A DNA stretch of 64,000 nt from Pseudomonas sp. MIACH (GTDB taxonomy: Bacteria > Pseudomonadota > Gammaproteobacteria > Pseudomonadales > Pseudomonadaceae): the NCBI RefSeq assembly GCF_001269925.1, contig NZ_LHVO01000033.1, positions 124,001 to 188,000 of the forward strand. The letters run 5' to 3'. Positions 19,255 to 27,694 of the stretch are shown here, in pieces. The position numbers and the translations under genes are program-made. Position 1 is the stretch's first letter; every line of letters starts with the position of its first letter. The notes below the pieces were generated by a model. It made no database searches. It saw only the letters and a list, made by a program, of their open reading frames with translations, and was not told the origin of the DNA.

Positions 19255-20178
19255 TCAGGCTTGCTGGGGGGCCGCGAACGGCGCGTCCAGCGGGGCTGTG
19301 TCAAAGGTGCGCAGCAGCTCCACCAGGATCTGCGTTGCTGGTCCCAAGGGTTTGTCTTTGTTTGAATACAGATAGAACGTGGGGCGGCGGCTGCCACCCT
19401 GTTCCAAGGGTAGTTGCTTGAGCACACCCTCGGCGAGTTCGCGCTCGATCATGTGCCGTGGCAGCCAGGCAAAGCCCAGGCCGCTGCCGACAAACGCGGC
19501 GGCGGTGGCCAGGCTGCCGACGGTCCAGCGTTGTTCGGCGCCGAGCCAGCCTACATCCCGGGGTTGCTGGCGGCCGGAGTCGCGGATCACCACCTGCATC
19601 TGGCTTTCCAGGTCCTGGAAGCTCAACTCGCGGTTCATGCGGTGCAAGGCGTGCTCGGGGTGGGCCACGGCGATGAACTCCACGTCGCTCATTTCGGTGC
19701 CCAGGTAGCCGGGGATGCTGAAGCCGCAGATCGCCAGGTCGGCCACGCCTTCCATCAACAGTTCTTCGACGCCGGACAGCACCTCTTCACGCAGGCGCAC
19801 GCGGCAACCACGGCTTTGCGGCATAAACGCGGTGAGCGCGCGGACCAGGCGCGCGTTGGGGTAGGCGGCGTCCACCACCAGGCGTACTTCGGCTTCCCAG
19901 CCCTGTTCCATATGGTGGGCGAGGTCTTCCAGTTGACTGGCGTTTTTCACCAGTTGCCGGGAGCGGCGCAACAGCACTTCACCGGCATCGGTGAGCACTG
20001 CTTTGCGCCCATCGATGCGCAGCAGCGGAACGCCAAGCTGGTCCTGCATACGGGCCACGGTGTAGCTCACCGAAGACTGTGAACGGTGCAGCGCTTCGGC
20101 CGCCTGGGCGAAGCCGCCATGGTCGACCACGGCTTGCAGCGTGCGCCATTGATCGAGGGTAACGCGGGGCGCTTTCAA
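19255..20178 (-). CDS. LysR-family transcriptional regulator (PA3225-like)
   Basis: A 307-residue regulator with the N-terminal winged helix (TLDQWRTLQAVVDHGGFAQAAEALHRSQSSVSYTV) and a C-terminal effector-binding domain of the LysR type. It starts with TTG at 20178, with AGAGGAA eight bases upstream. It heads the minus-strand hydrolase/ppiA/ABC run and faces the small secreted protein gene 49 bases away. It may regulate either side or the azoreductase further downstream. The effector is unknown. Confidence 0.93.
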   Translation of the reverse strand: MKAPRVTLDQWRTLQAVVDHGGFAQAAEALHRSQSSVSYTVARMQDQLGVPLLRIDGRKAVLTDAGEVLLRRSRQLVKNASQLEDLAHHMEQGWEAEVRLVVDAAYPNARLVRALTAFMPQSRGCRVRLREEVLSGVEELLMEGVADLAICGFSIPGYLGTEMSDVEFIAVAHPEHALHRMNRELSFQDLESQMQVVIRDSGRQQPRDVGWLGAEQRWTVGSLATAAAFVGSGLGFAWLPRHMIERELAEGVLKQLPLEQGGSRRPTFYLYSNKDKPLGPATQILVELLRTFDTAPLDAPFAAPQQA

Positions 20179-20227
20179 GATGTGTTCCTCTTGTCCTAAG
20201 CTGGCGGTCCCTATTGGAGACTGCCGA

Positions 20228-20542
20228 ATGAGAAAATTCTGTTGTGTGTGGCTGGCGCTGCTGCCGATGAGCGCGTTTGCCTACCCCATCGACGTGACTA
20301 AAAAGATCGATGGCGTGAGCATCGATTACACCGCCTCTGACGTGGACGGCGATATCAGTTCGATTCAGCTGAATAACTACGGCACCCAAGACGCTGTGTG
20401 TTCGGTAACCTTCACCAACGGCCCGGAATCGCCACGTCGCCGCACGGTTACGGTGCCAGCAGGCAAAAGCACCAACACCACGGTCAAGTTCAACCGCGCC
20501 ATTATCAAGATGCGTATCGCGTTGGCCTGCGCGCCAAAATAA
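20228..20542 (+). CDS. Small secreted protein of unknown function (PA3224-like position)
   Basis: A 104-residue protein starting MRKFCCVWLALLPMSAFA, a clear Sec signal peptide, so probably periplasmic. The mature part is beta-rich and contains two cysteines (near DAVCSVTF and ALACAPK) that could form a disulfide. The ATG at 20228 has TTGGAG before it. It lies between the divergent LysR gene and azoR. No function can be assigned. Confidence 0.82.
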   Translation: MRKFCCVWLALLPMSAFAYPIDVTKKIDGVSIDYTASDVDGDISSIQLNNYGTQDAVCSVTFTNGPESPRRRTVTVPAGKSTNTTVKFNRAIIKMRIALACAPK

Positions 20543-20693
20543 CGCGGCAGCGGAGCATGCCCACAGGAATACTCCGCTTATCAACAAATTTCTAGATGGG
20601 TTGTAGCAGTTTTTTGCGCTTTTTTATCGAATGAGCCCTGGTTAATCTTTTCTCCATCGCCTTACAGCATTTACAGATGGAGCCTACGAAGCC

Positions 20694-21293
20694 ATGTCCA
20701 ATGTTCTGATCATCGAAAGCAGCGCTCGCCAGCAGGGCTCGATCTCCCGCCAACTGACCCAGCAGTTCATCAGCCAATGGCAGGGCGCTCACCCGGCAGA
20801 CCGGATCACCGTGCGTGACGTGGCCCTCAACCCGGTCCCCCATCTCGACGCCAACCTGCTCGGTGGCTGGATGAAGCCTGCGCAGCAACGTAATGACGAT
20901 GAACAGGTTTCGCTCGACCGCTCCAATGAATTGACCGACGAATTGCTGGCTGCCGACGTGCTGGTAATGGCGGCGCCGATGTACAACTTTGCTATCCCCA
21001 GCACCCTCAAAGCCTGGCTGGATCACGTGCTGCGGGCCGGCGTCACCTTCAAGTACACCGCCACCGGGCCGCAAGGTTTGCTCACCGGCAAGCGCGCCAT
21101 CGTGCTGACTGCTCGGGGAGGTATTCACACCGGCGCCACTTCGGATCACCAGGAACCCTACCTGCGTCAGGTCATGGCCTTTATCGGCATCCACGACGTC
21201 ACGTTCATTCATGCCGAAGGGGTGAACCTGAGTGGCGACTTCCAGGAAAAGGGCATCAACCACGCCAAAGCGCTGTTGGCCCAGGTCGCTTGA
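20694..21293 (+). CDS. azoR: FMN-dependent NADH-azoreductase
   Basis: A flavodoxin-fold NAD(P)H quinone/azo reductase of 199 residues. The phosphate-binding start IIESSARQQGSISRQLT, the FMN-contact MAAPMYNFAIPSTLKAWLDHV and the TARGG segment near 137 are diagnostic. It reduces quinones and azo compounds by two-electron transfer and is often induced by electrophiles. Its place beside a LysR gene matches azoR3 (PA3223) of P. aeruginosa. A strong terminator follows about 105 bases downstream. Confidence 0.94.
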   Translation: MSNVLIIESSARQQGSISRQLTQQFISQWQGAHPADRITVRDVALNPVPHLDANLLGGWMKPAQQRNDDEQVSLDRSNELTDELLAADVLVMAAPMYNFAIPSTLKAWLDHVLRAGVTFKYTATGPQGLLTGKRAIVLTARGGIHTGATSDHQEPYLRQVMAFIGIHDVTFIHAEGVNLSGDFQEKGINHAKALLAQVA

Positions 21294-21399
21294 TCCTTTA
21301 ATCGTCAGGTAATCGCGCGGTGTTTATCTAGCGCCACGCAAACCCTTCAAGTACGCGTAACGAACCTCCCTTTGCACTTGTTGCTCCTGAGTGCTCCTG

Positions 21400-21434
21400 C
21401 CCGACTGCCGCTTTAGCGAGGTCGGGTTTTTTTT
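21400..21434 (+). terminator. Rho-independent terminator downstream of azoR
   Basis: CCCGAC at 21400-21405 pairs with GTCGGG at 21421-21426, with a small inner CGC/GCG hairpin, followed by eight T residues. Confidence 0.88.
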
Positions 21435-21496
21435 GCCCCGAGTTTCTTCAAACAGCGAAAAGCTTTAATGTCCCGCCCATTCGATGCGAGGCGCAC

Positions 21497-22372
21497 ATGG
21501 GCTATTTACTGGTTGTCACCCTGATTCAGGCATTTTCCTTCAGTTTGATCGGCGAATACCTCGCCGGTCACGTCGACAGTTACTTCGCGGTGCTGGTACG
21601 CGTCGTGCTGGCCGGGCTGGTATTTATCCCGCTGACCCGCTGGCGTTCGGTAGAACCGGCCTTTATGCGCGGCCTGTTGGTGATCGGCGCGCTGCAGTTT
21701 GGCGTGACCTACGTGTGCCTGTACCTGAGCTTTCGTGTGCTCACGGTGCCGGAAGTGTTGCTGTTCACCGTCCTCACGCCGTTGCACGTGACCTTGATCG
21801 AAGACGCCCTGAACCGGCGCTTCAACCCCTGGGCACTGGTTGCTGCGCTGGTGGCAGTCGCCGGTGCAGCGGTGATTCGCTTCGATCAGATCACCCCGCA
21901 CTTCCTGATGGGCTTCCTGCTGCTGCAGCTGGCTAACTTCACCTACGCCGCCGGGCAAGTGATGTACAAGCACTTGGTGGCACGCTACCCGAGCAACCAG
22001 CCGCACTACCGACGCTTCGGTTATTTCTACCTCGGCGCGTTGCTGGTGGTGCTGCCGGCGTTCCTGTTGTTCGGCAAGGCCGACTTCTTGCCGCAAGCGC
22101 CACTGCAGTGGGGCGTGCTGGTGTTCCTCGGGCTGGTCAGCACCGCGCTGGGGATGTACTGGTGGAACAAGGGCGCCTGCCTGGTGCGTGGCGGCACGCT
22201 GGCGGTGATGAACAACCTGCATGTGCCGGTGGGGTTGTTGCTGAACCTGCTGATCTGGAACCAGCACGAACCGCTGGGCCGCCTGGCCTTGGGTGGGTTG
22301 GTGATCCTGGGGGCGGTGTGGATCAGTCGGTTGGGCGTAAAGCCCGTGCCTGGCGTACAGTCTGCGACATGA
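21497..22372 (+). CDS. EamA/DMT-family transporter
   Basis: An inner-membrane protein of 291 residues with about ten hydrophobic helices in two EamA repeats, typical of drug/metabolite transporters such as amino-acid or carboxylate exporters (YddG/RhtA-like). It has 68 bases to the following Lrp/AsnC regulator gene on the same strand, suggesting regulated export of an amino acid or a related compound. It converges, together with that regulator, on the five-gene biosynthetic operon. The substrate is unknown. Confidence 0.87.
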   Translation: MGYLLVVTLIQAFSFSLIGEYLAGHVDSYFAVLVRVVLAGLVFIPLTRWRSVEPAFMRGLLVIGALQFGVTYVCLYLSFRVLTVPEVLLFTVLTPLHVTLIEDALNRRFNPWALVAALVAVAGAAVIRFDQITPHFLMGFLLLQLANFTYAAGQVMYKHLVARYPSNQPHYRRFGYFYLGALLVVLPAFLLFGKADFLPQAPLQWGVLVFLGLVSTALGMYWWNKGACLVRGGTLAVMNNLHVPVGLLLNLLIWNQHEPLGRLALGGLVILGAVWISRLGVKPVPGVQSAT

Positions 22373-22440
22373 TGGGCCGAGGGCATGCGTGAGCGGCAAT
22401 GAAAGTCTGCTATCGAAAAGAACGGTGTGGGGGCGGCAGA

Positions 22441-22857
22441 GTGGACAAGATTGATGAACTGATCATTGCAGCCTTGAAGGATGACTCCCGGGTCAGCCTG
22501 GCGCAATTGGCGCGGCAAGTTCACAAGTCTCGAACCGCAGTGGAGTCGCGCGTTCAAAAGCTGATTGAAAAAGGCATCATTCTGGGCTTCACCATCAACG
22601 TCGCCGAGGGCGATGAGACCCTGCAAGCGGCGTTCCTGATGCTGACGCTCAATGGCAGCAATTGCCATCTGGTGTTTCCGAAGGTCCAGCAGTTCAGCCA
22701 GGTGGTGCATGCCTACTCACTGTTTGGTGACGTGGACATGATGCTCGACGTTCGGTACAGGAGCTTTGAAGAACTGATGGTCTTCAAGGAAACCCTGCTG
22801 AAGATCGAGCATGTGAAGGAAGTCGTGGTCAACCCCGTGCTGAAGGCCTGGCGCTAG
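22441..22857 (+). CDS. Lrp/AsnC-family transcriptional regulator
   Basis: An N-terminal helix-turn-helix (DKIDELIIAALKDDSRVSLA and RQVHKSRTAVESRVQKL) is followed by the small RAM ligand-binding domain ending in HVKEVVVNPVLKAW. Proteins of this family sense amino acids. I take the GTG at 22441, placing the HTH at the normal distance from the start. An ATG at 22399 would add 14 residues and cannot be excluded. Its neighbours are an EamA exporter upstream and, convergent 28 bases downstream, the end of the ATP-grasp/diiron-oxidase operon, which it might control. Confidence 0.88.
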   Translation: MDKIDELIIAALKDDSRVSLAQLARQVHKSRTAVESRVQKLIEKGIILGFTINVAEGDETLQAAFLMLTLNGSNCHLVFPKVQQFSQVVHAYSLFGDVDMMLDVRYRSFEELMVFKETLLKIEHVKEVVVNPVLKAWR

Positions 22858-22885
22858 GCGCCGGCCACCGCTTTATGCCTTGGCT

Positions 22886-23563
22886 TCAGGCTTGATCGCG
22901 CACGGTTTCAAGAAAATGATGACTCAGGTTCGGCATTTTCTGACGCAGCGTATCCACGAGTTCCTCGATGACCCCCTGGTTGAATTGGAGTGATGTGTCG
23001 TCATGCCCCAGGATCACCACCAGCAGCCTTGACGAGTCCTTCGTCAGCCGGAAGTCATGGGCATCGGCGTCAACCTTGCCGATACTCGCCAACGGCACAT
23101 CACCGCAGGTATAGACGATATCGCCAACGGGAATCGTGATGGCCTTCTTGGCGAACAGTGGGCGTAGCACCCTCGGCTTATCCGAGCGCATCACGTAGAT
23201 GTCGTCCTTCTGATGATAGGTGTGCACGCCGATGCTGACCCCATGCCGGATCGCGACGGCGTTATAGGCGTCGACGATGTTGTTGATGGGATAGACGCCT
23301 TTGGCGATGAAACGTCGCAGCAGCTTTTCGTTGGCACTGACGGTGTTTTCATAGCCAAGCTTTTTGAGCTGCCTGGCAAACCCCTCATACACGATATTCG
23401 AATCCAGCTCGTTAAGGCGCGAGGCCACGTGGTTCAGGTTACTTTGCAGCACCCCGACAAAGCTCTGGTCATTCGAGACGGTGATGTCTTCGATAACGGC
23501 GGCGCACGCATTATTGATGCCCAGCTCACAGGCTGACTTTCTGATGATCAAGCGACTTTTCAT
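22886..23563 (-). CDS. Solo B3/B4-domain protein (COG3382-like)
   Basis: A 225-residue protein resembling the B3/B4 domain of phenylalanyl-tRNA synthetase beta, the editing module, but without a synthetase. Seen features are the central NTVSANEKLLRRFIAKG stretch, PINNIVDAYNAVAIRHG and the VGDIVYTCGDVPLASIG strand pair typical of B3/B4 proteins. It is the last gene of the operon and starts four bases after the ATP-grasp stop. Longer frames reaching upstream only shadow that gene. It may bind or check an amino acid or aminoacyl intermediate made by the pathway. That role is an inference. Confidence 0.8.
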   Translation of the reverse strand: MKSRLIIRKSACELGINNACAAVIEDITVSNDQSFVGVLQSNLNHVASRLNELDSNIVYEGFARQLKKLGYENTVSANEKLLRRFIAKGVYPINNIVDAYNAVAIRHGVSIGVHTYHQKDDIYVMRSDKPRVLRPLFAKKAITIPVGDIVYTCGDVPLASIGKVDADAHDFRLTKDSSRLLVVILGHDDTSLQFNQGVIEELVDTLRQKMPNLSHHFLETVRDQA

Positions 23564-23567
23564 AACC

Positions 23568-24785
23568 TTAACCCCACAGTTTTTTTCGCAGGTTGGCGGT
23601 ACTGACGTCCAGTTGCTGCGCCGAAGGATGCTGCAGCCAGAACAGTCCCGGACAGGTAGCGAAGTCGACGGTGATTGGTGTGGTATCGCCTTCGCTGATG
23701 AAGTAACGATGGCCGCAATAGGCCTCGTCCTCTTGCGCGCTTTGGATGACCTGAGGCAAGGGTGGGGCGAACGTGCGGCGTTCGTCGGAGCAAAAGAACC
23801 CGATGCGGCCATGGCTGATCTGGCTGACAGCATCGGCCTGGGGTTTTGGTTGGTCCAGGTAGCTATCAATCGACAGTGACAGCAGGTCGGGGTGATACAC
23901 CTGTTGAAACAGCAGGGGAGCAATCCCCCCGTGCAGTCGGCCGCCGGCCTCGATCATTACGGGGCCAGCGTCAGACCAAATGATTTCCATATGAATCGGT
24001 CCGACCTGCACGCCCAGGGCCGCTGCTGCCTGGCGGGCGTAGTCGATCAGCGGGCGCAGATCCGCCGACTGGGGGTCAAGGGTATCCAGGCTTTCATAGA
24101 CAAACTTGCTGCCGTTTTTATCGATCTTGGTGTATTTGCACACCGTAGCAATGATGTATTCGCCGCCAAAAGCGACCATATCCACCACATACTCCGGGCC
24201 AGAAATGAATGGCTGCACGATAAACCCGAGGTTGATTTCCCCCAGGTCGTTTTTCTGCTTCCAGGCCGCATTGTTCAAGGCGGTCTCAACTTCGCCTCTA
24301 CCCCGGGCAAACACCACGCCTTCGGTGGCGGCTGAGTTCAGCGGTTTGACGACATAGGTGGCTGTTTCCTCCAGCGAATCGACCACCTTTCGAATATGAC
24401 TCTGTGAACTCAGCAGTTGTGACTCAATGTTCGCCAGCCCATGGTGCTTGAGCGCTTGTTGCATGGAGAACTTGTTACGGCGCAAATCACTGGTGATGTG
24501 GCTATTGCCCTTGATGCGCAGCACTTTCGTGAGGTAATCGGTCAGGTAGATCGCGGTTTCGCAGCCTGCGATCACGGCGTGCAACGACAGGCTTTCCAGG
24601 TCGACCAGCAGGCTCTCTTCCCAGTGGTAGACGTCTTCGAAGTCTTCTCTGATCAGGTCATCGGTGAAGTGTTTGGGCAAGGCGTCTGTCGAGATCACGG
24701 CATAGCACTTCACACCCTGGGCTTTGAACAGGCGGGCATAGAGTTTGCCCGTCGAGAACGGGTCAACGATCAGTACGGTTTTCAA
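23568..24785 (-). CDS. ATP-grasp carboxylate-amine ligase, L-amino acid ligase type
   Basis: A 405-residue ATP-grasp enzyme. The ATP-binding lysine lies in YVVKPLNSAATEGV (about 144-157, Lys147), followed by IVQPFISGPEYVVD (189-202), HMEIIW with Glu267, and IEAGGRLHGG (278-287) with Glu279. Layout and motifs match the L-amino acid ligase/BacD-like group, which joins an acyl-phosphate to an amine to form a peptide bond. The usual E-x-N-x-R metal motif reads E-A-G-G-R here, so the asparagine is replaced. It sits between the MFS gene and the B3/B4 gene and probably makes an amide or dipeptide for export. Confidence 0.88.
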   Translation of the reverse strand: MKTVLIVDPFSTGKLYARLFKAQGVKCYAVISTDALPKHFTDDLIREDFEDVYHWEESLLVDLESLSLHAVIAGCETAIYLTDYLTKVLRIKGNSHITSDLRRNKFSMQQALKHHGLANIESQLLSSQSHIRKVVDSLEETATYVVKPLNSAATEGVVFARGRGEVETALNNAAWKQKNDLGEINLGFIVQPFISGPEYVVDMVAFGGEYIIATVCKYTKIDKNGSKFVYESLDTLDPQSADLRPLIDYARQAAAALGVQVGPIHMEIIWSDAGPVMIEAGGRLHGGIAPLLFQQVYHPDLLSLSIDSYLDQPKPQADAVSQISHGRIGFFCSDERRTFAPPLPQVIQSAQEDEAYCGHRYFISEGDTTPITVDFATCPGLFWLQHPSAQQLDVSTANLRKKLWG

Positions 24786-24797
24786 GTCGTGTATTCC

Positions 24798-25988
24798 TTA
24801 TTCCGTGGTGGCGGCGGGGGCGGCGGCCGGGGTCAGGTTCCACGCCAGGACGGCAGTGGCCAACAGGCCGGCGGAAACGATCATCAGCAGGCGTGCGCCT
24901 TCGAGCCCGAGAAACCCTGAGGTGGTGAAGAACGTCAGGATCATGGGGGCCGAGCCACTGACCAGCAGGTAGTAGAGCGAACTTTTGGCCGCGATCACGT
25001 CGGCGACCCGGGCGTTGGGCGCTGACTCGATCAGGGTTTTACGCAACTGAATCCGCAGGCTGTTGATGCAAAAACCCAGCAGGAACGCCGCAGCCATCAT
25101 CACGTAGAGGTTCTGGAAGTAGACGATTGCCACGTCCGCCAGTATCACCAGGGAGATCGCCCCGTAGCTGTTGAGCTTGATGCGCGGCAGCACGGCGGCG
25201 CTGAAGGCTCCCAGGCCTGCCAGGCCACTGGCGACGCCAAACAGGGTGGCATTCCACTCATTGAGCTTTTGAAAAACGATCGGCACCAGGCTGTTGAACG
25301 CACCGATATGGAAACCGATCATGCTCAACACGATGATCAGGATGTAGAGGTTTCGCGGCAGGTCCAGCGGCCGCGCAGTGGAGGCGCCGGTGGCCTGTTC
25401 AGCGGCGTGTTCGTTGGGGCTATCGGCCACCAGGAGGATGGCCGCCAACGAGAGAATCGCCGCCAGGCTGATGATCTGCAGGGTCTGGTTGACCGAAAAC
25501 ACATCCACGATCAACCCGCCCAGGAGCGCACCGCCGAAGGCACCGATCTGGATGGAGGTCTGCATCAACCGCGCGCAGGTGTCGCTGTCGGTGAGGCCGG
25601 CCAGCACCAGCTTGGTATTTTTCGATTCCAGGGTGCTGATGGTGAAGTAGTCGGTGACGCCCACCACAAAGGCGATCGCCAGGAAGCCGATCGGTAGCAA
25701 AGCGGCCTGTGTGAACGACAGCCCCAGTACTGCGGCGAAGGCCGCCAGGCGAATGTACAGCAGCCGTTTCAGGCTGAGTTCAATCGTAAAGAACTTGCCG
25801 ATGTACTGCTCGCACAAATAGGGCACCACGGTCGCCACACACAAGGTGGCGCCGACCAGGAATGTCGAGCCGGTCGTCTCCAGGCCGAACCAGACCATCG
25901 CGATGACAATCGCCATGTCGAGGCCGGTGAAGAGGGTCACGATTGAGTAGAACGCGGTCAGGGTCGATTTAGTATTCATGGGCTTCAT
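24798..25988 (-). CDS. MFS transporter of the biosynthetic operon
   Basis: A 396-residue membrane protein with about twelve hydrophobic helices in two halves separated by a polar loop around residues 190-205, which is the major facilitator layout. Its ATG overlaps the TGA of the Rieske gene (TGATG), so translation is coupled. Placed inside an ATP-grasp/oxygenase operon it probably exports the product or provides self-protection. The substrate is unknown. Confidence 0.88.
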   Translation of the reverse strand: MKPMNTKSTLTAFYSIVTLFTGLDMAIVIAMVWFGLETTGSTFLVGATLCVATVVPYLCEQYIGKFFTIELSLKRLLYIRLAAFAAVLGLSFTQAALLPIGFLAIAFVVGVTDYFTISTLESKNTKLVLAGLTDSDTCARLMQTSIQIGAFGGALLGGLIVDVFSVNQTLQIISLAAILSLAAILLVADSPNEHAAEQATGASTARPLDLPRNLYILIIVLSMIGFHIGAFNSLVPIVFQKLNEWNATLFGVASGLAGLGAFSAAVLPRIKLNSYGAISLVILADVAIVYFQNLYVMMAAAFLLGFCINSLRIQLRKTLIESAPNARVADVIAAKSSLYYLLVSGSAPMILTFFTTSGFLGLEGARLLMIVSAGLLATAVLAWNLTPAAAPAATTE

Positions 25989-26302
25989 CAGTCGTAACGG
26001 GAGATTTTAAGCAGCGGCACACAGCGCTCGGTGTCGCCGACGACGGTGCTGATCTGGTTTCTGACGCGCACGGTGGGCAGTGCTTTCTTTTCCAGGTTGC
26101 AGACCTTGTAGGCGTTGTCGTGCCAGGGGCAGATCACGCTTTGGCCGTCGCCTGTCACTTCGCCCATGTGCAGCGGGCCGCCACGATGGGGGCACGCGGT
26201 GGGCAGCAATTGCGTCGAATACGCGTGGCGCTTGAGAAAGTAGGTTCTTTCCTCTACGGCCACATAGTTGGCGTGGGTGAGATTCAGGCTGATCGCTTTC
26301 AT
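25988..26302 (-). CDS. Rieske [2Fe-2S] ferredoxin
   Basis: A stand-alone Rieske protein of 104 residues. The cluster ligands are in CPHRGGPL and CPWHD, i.e. C-x-H followed after 17 residues by C-x2-H. There is no catalytic oxygenase domain, so it is an electron carrier. It begins just after the stop of the diiron-oxidase gene and ends overlapping the MFS start. The natural partner is the diiron oxidase. No ferredoxin reductase is encoded nearby, so a housekeeping reductase would be needed. An in-frame GTG at 26314 is an alternative start. Confidence 0.9.
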   Translation of the reverse strand: MKAISLNLTHANYVAVEERTYFLKRHAYSTQLLPTACPHRGGPLHMGEVTGDGQSVICPWHDNAYKVCNLEKKALPTVRVRNQISTVVGDTERCVPLLKISRYD

Positions 26303-26314
26303 TGGGTTGCCCAC

Positions 26315-27694
26315 TCAGATGGCGGTGACGGTGTACGTGCAGGACGGGCTGGCGATGCGGGTGCCATGCAGCATTCCCTTGGGAATCACCACGCCTTCGC
26401 CGGCCTTGAGGCGCAGGGTCAGCTCGGGGCTGGCGACAAAATCCAGCTCGCCTGATTCGACCCAGAACAGTTCGTCATTCGGGTGGGTGTGCAGCACCGA
26501 AAGTTCGTGTTCGGGCTCGGTAATCGTCAGGTCCACCGGCTTGCTGCCTTGGAGCGCTGCAGCCTGTGCGCGATGCTCATCGATCTCGTCATGCCATTTG
26601 ATATGGGCATACAGTTCTTCGTCGGCGATGTCCTGAAGGAGCTTGAACTCTTCAAAACCGCGAATAAGGTCGGGGATGATCTTGTTGCCGAACTGCTTGA
26701 TCATCGGAATGATCAGGCGCTGGAGGGCCATCCTGCCGTGGTGCACATCGATGTGCGCATGCTCATCGAAGTACTCGGTGGAGACGGTGCCGTTGAAGAT
26801 CGTCTTGATCGCGCGTGACTGGTGCTTGGTCGTCAGCGCCAATGTGGCTTCGGTGTAGTACATGGCGCCGATATAGCGGAACAGCTCGCCATGGTTGGCC
26901 GATACGTAGTGGAAGTAGTTGGTCAGCGACAGCGACGCCGGCGTATAGAACTGCCAGTAATGGTGCACGTGATGTGACATGTCCATGCCCTTGAGCATGT
27001 CTTCAAAAATGGTGCTGTGCTTCTTTTTGTCGACGCCGTAGCCGTACTCGTCGATCAGGATCTTGAACAATTCGCTGGTGTACACACCACAGTTGCCCAG
27101 GACATTACGCGCCATGGCCGAGGCTTCACTGAGGAAGTCCCCCGCGCATTGGGTCATGAAAAACCGCGCGGCACGTTCGGGGTGGCGGCTGGTGGTCAGC
27201 ACTTCGTGAAGTTTGGACTCGGCCTGGGCAACGTCCTCCAATACTTTGTCGGTGTGGGCGATAAAGGAGTCCAGGCACCAAGGGCCGTTGATATGCACTT
27301 CTTCCTTGAGCCAGTTGTACAAGTAGTGTTCCAGTAACGGGCGGATCTTTTTGCCACTGGCGGCATGTTGCGGATCATAGAAAAGTTTGAATGCCTTGAG
27401 ATCCAGTTCCAATGGCGGCTTGGGCAAGAACACCAGGTCCTGCTCGTAGATATTCAATAACAAGCGTTGCGCCAGCAGATGCTGACTGTTTGAAAGTTGA
27501 TCGCTGGTCAGGCAGGTGCTGATAATTGAATCGGTCACATCCTGCGGCCGGGAAGGCCGCTGATAGGGGCCTTGGCTATAAAAATCAGTGGGTTGAGCAA
27601 AGGCAGCAGCACCACAGTAGTGGGTCAGTGCTTCGGCATTCGAACTTAATACGAAGTCTGCTGCATTATCGGAAAGCTGGGTTGTCCATAACAT
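26315..27694 (-). CDS. Heme-oxygenase-like diiron oxidase fused to a C-terminal cupin
   Basis: A 459-residue, two-domain protein. Residues about 60-375 form an all-helical region of the iron-containing redox enzyme type (Haem_oxygenas_2/HDO). Candidate diiron ligands are Glu216 in DEYGYG, His226, Glu282 in YYTEATL, and the EHAHIDVHHG cluster (311-320) with Asp316 and His319. Residues about 390-459 are a cupin: HTHPNDELFWVESGE (402-416) fits motif 1 with two His and one Glu, and PKGMLHGT gives the motif 2 His443. HDO enzymes carry out N-oxidation, desaturation or C-C cleavage of amino or fatty acids. ATG 27694 has AAAGG upstream. It is the first gene of the five-gene operon. Confidence 0.85.
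   Translation of the reverse strand: MLWTTQLSDNAADFVLSSNAEALTHYCGAAAFAQPTDFYSQGPYQRPSRPQDVTDSIISTCLTSDQLSNSQHLLAQRLLLNIYEQDLVFLPKPPLELDLKAFKLFYDPQHAASGKKIRPLLEHYLYNWLKEEVHINGPWCLDSFIAHTDKVLEDVAQAESKLHEVLTTSRHPERAARFFMTQCAGDFLSEASAMARNVLGNCGVYTSELFKILIDEYGYGVDKKKHSTIFEDMLKGMDMSHHVHHYWQFYTPASLSLTNYFHYVSANHGELFRYIGAMYYTEATLALTTKHQSRAIKTIFNGTVSTEYFDEHAHIDVHHGRMALQRLIIPMIKQFGNKIIPDLIRGFEEFKLLQDIADEELYAHIKWHDEIDEHRAQAAALQGSKPVDLTITEPEHELSVLHTHPNDELFWVESGELDFVASPELTLRLKAGEGVVIPKGMLHGTRIASPSCTYTVTAI

Noticed and set aside
23564..23923. N-terminal extension of the B3/B4 gene
   Set aside because: The extra codons lie inside the ATP-grasp gene in another frame and read as cysteine/serine/proline-rich noise. 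The ATG at 23563 fits gene spacing.
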